Positions 6,103 through 6,158 of a stretch of DNA of 6,158 bases are shown in pieces. The translations under genes were made by a program, and so were the position numbers. Below the pieces are notes generated by a model that was given only the letters and a program-made list of their open reading frames with translations, did not search any database and was not told the origin of the DNA. Numbering within the stretch: the stretch's first letter is position 1; each line of letters starts with the position of its first letter. This stretch comes from Candidatus Gastranaerophilales bacterium (GTDB lineage: Bacteria; Cyanobacteriota; Vampirovibrionia; Gastranaerophilales; Gastranaerophilaceae): assembly GCA_021201175.1 (NCBI GenBank), contig JAJQFK010000107.1, positions 1-6,158 of the forward strand. Direction: 5' to 3'.

Positions 6103-6158
6103 GTTATTTTTTAGTAGATAAAAAGTAATAATACGGGAATAAGAATAACAGAATTGTA

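Noticed and set aside
1..6158. A CRISPR array, mobile element, toxin-antitoxin pair or restriction-modification locus
   Set aside because: I found no direct-repeat array, transposase, integrase, antitoxin or nuclease, and the lone methyltransferase has no partner in the window.

Overview
The window is AT-rich DNA with seven protein-coding genes, all on the + strand. No RNA gene, insertion sequence, integrase or CRISPR array was found. Several proteins look cyanobacterial-like without being photosynthetic: a cyanobacterial-type serine hydrolase of the beta-lactamase fold, a DUF3326 protein and a large cysteine-rich type IV pilin-like protein. There is also a small Ala/Lys-rich protein I do not recognise. 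This combination, the base composition and the short spacers suggest a gut-type non-photosynthetic cyanobacterium (Melainabacteria/Vampirovibrionia, possibly Gastranaerophilales). That assignment is inference from remembered protein families, not from a marker gene.

Layout. Positions 1-817 hold the C-terminal part of a serine beta-lactamase-like hydrolase whose true start lies before the window. After a gene-free spacer of about 210 bases comes a DNA methyltransferase (1031-1903), starting at an ATG rather than the longer TTG reading. Next is a tight run: a UPF0173-type metallo-hydrolase (1951-2628), a DUF3326 protein that overlaps its end by 20 bases (2609-3601), and a pilin-like protein that starts one base after the DUF3326 stop (3603-4730). 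These three are very likely co-transcribed and translationally linked. A 290-base gene-free stretch (4731-5020) follows with three perfect inverted repeats, one of them terminator-like. Then comes a small uncharacterised protein (5021-5461) with a strong hairpin-plus-T9 terminator at 5495-5528. Last is a short TspO/MBR-family membrane protein (5596-5985) that appears to lack the first of the five usual membrane helices. A good sigma70-type promoter near the right edge (6061-6089) probably drives a gene outside the window.

How the genes work together is mostly unknown. The hydrolase and DUF3326 genes form the clearest functional pair, but the substrate of neither can be read from sequence. I see no complete new defence or mobile system. 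The points most worth following are the UPF0173/DUF3326/pilin operon, the TM1-less TspO, the structured leader before the small gene, and the methyltransferase with His in its catalytic motif.
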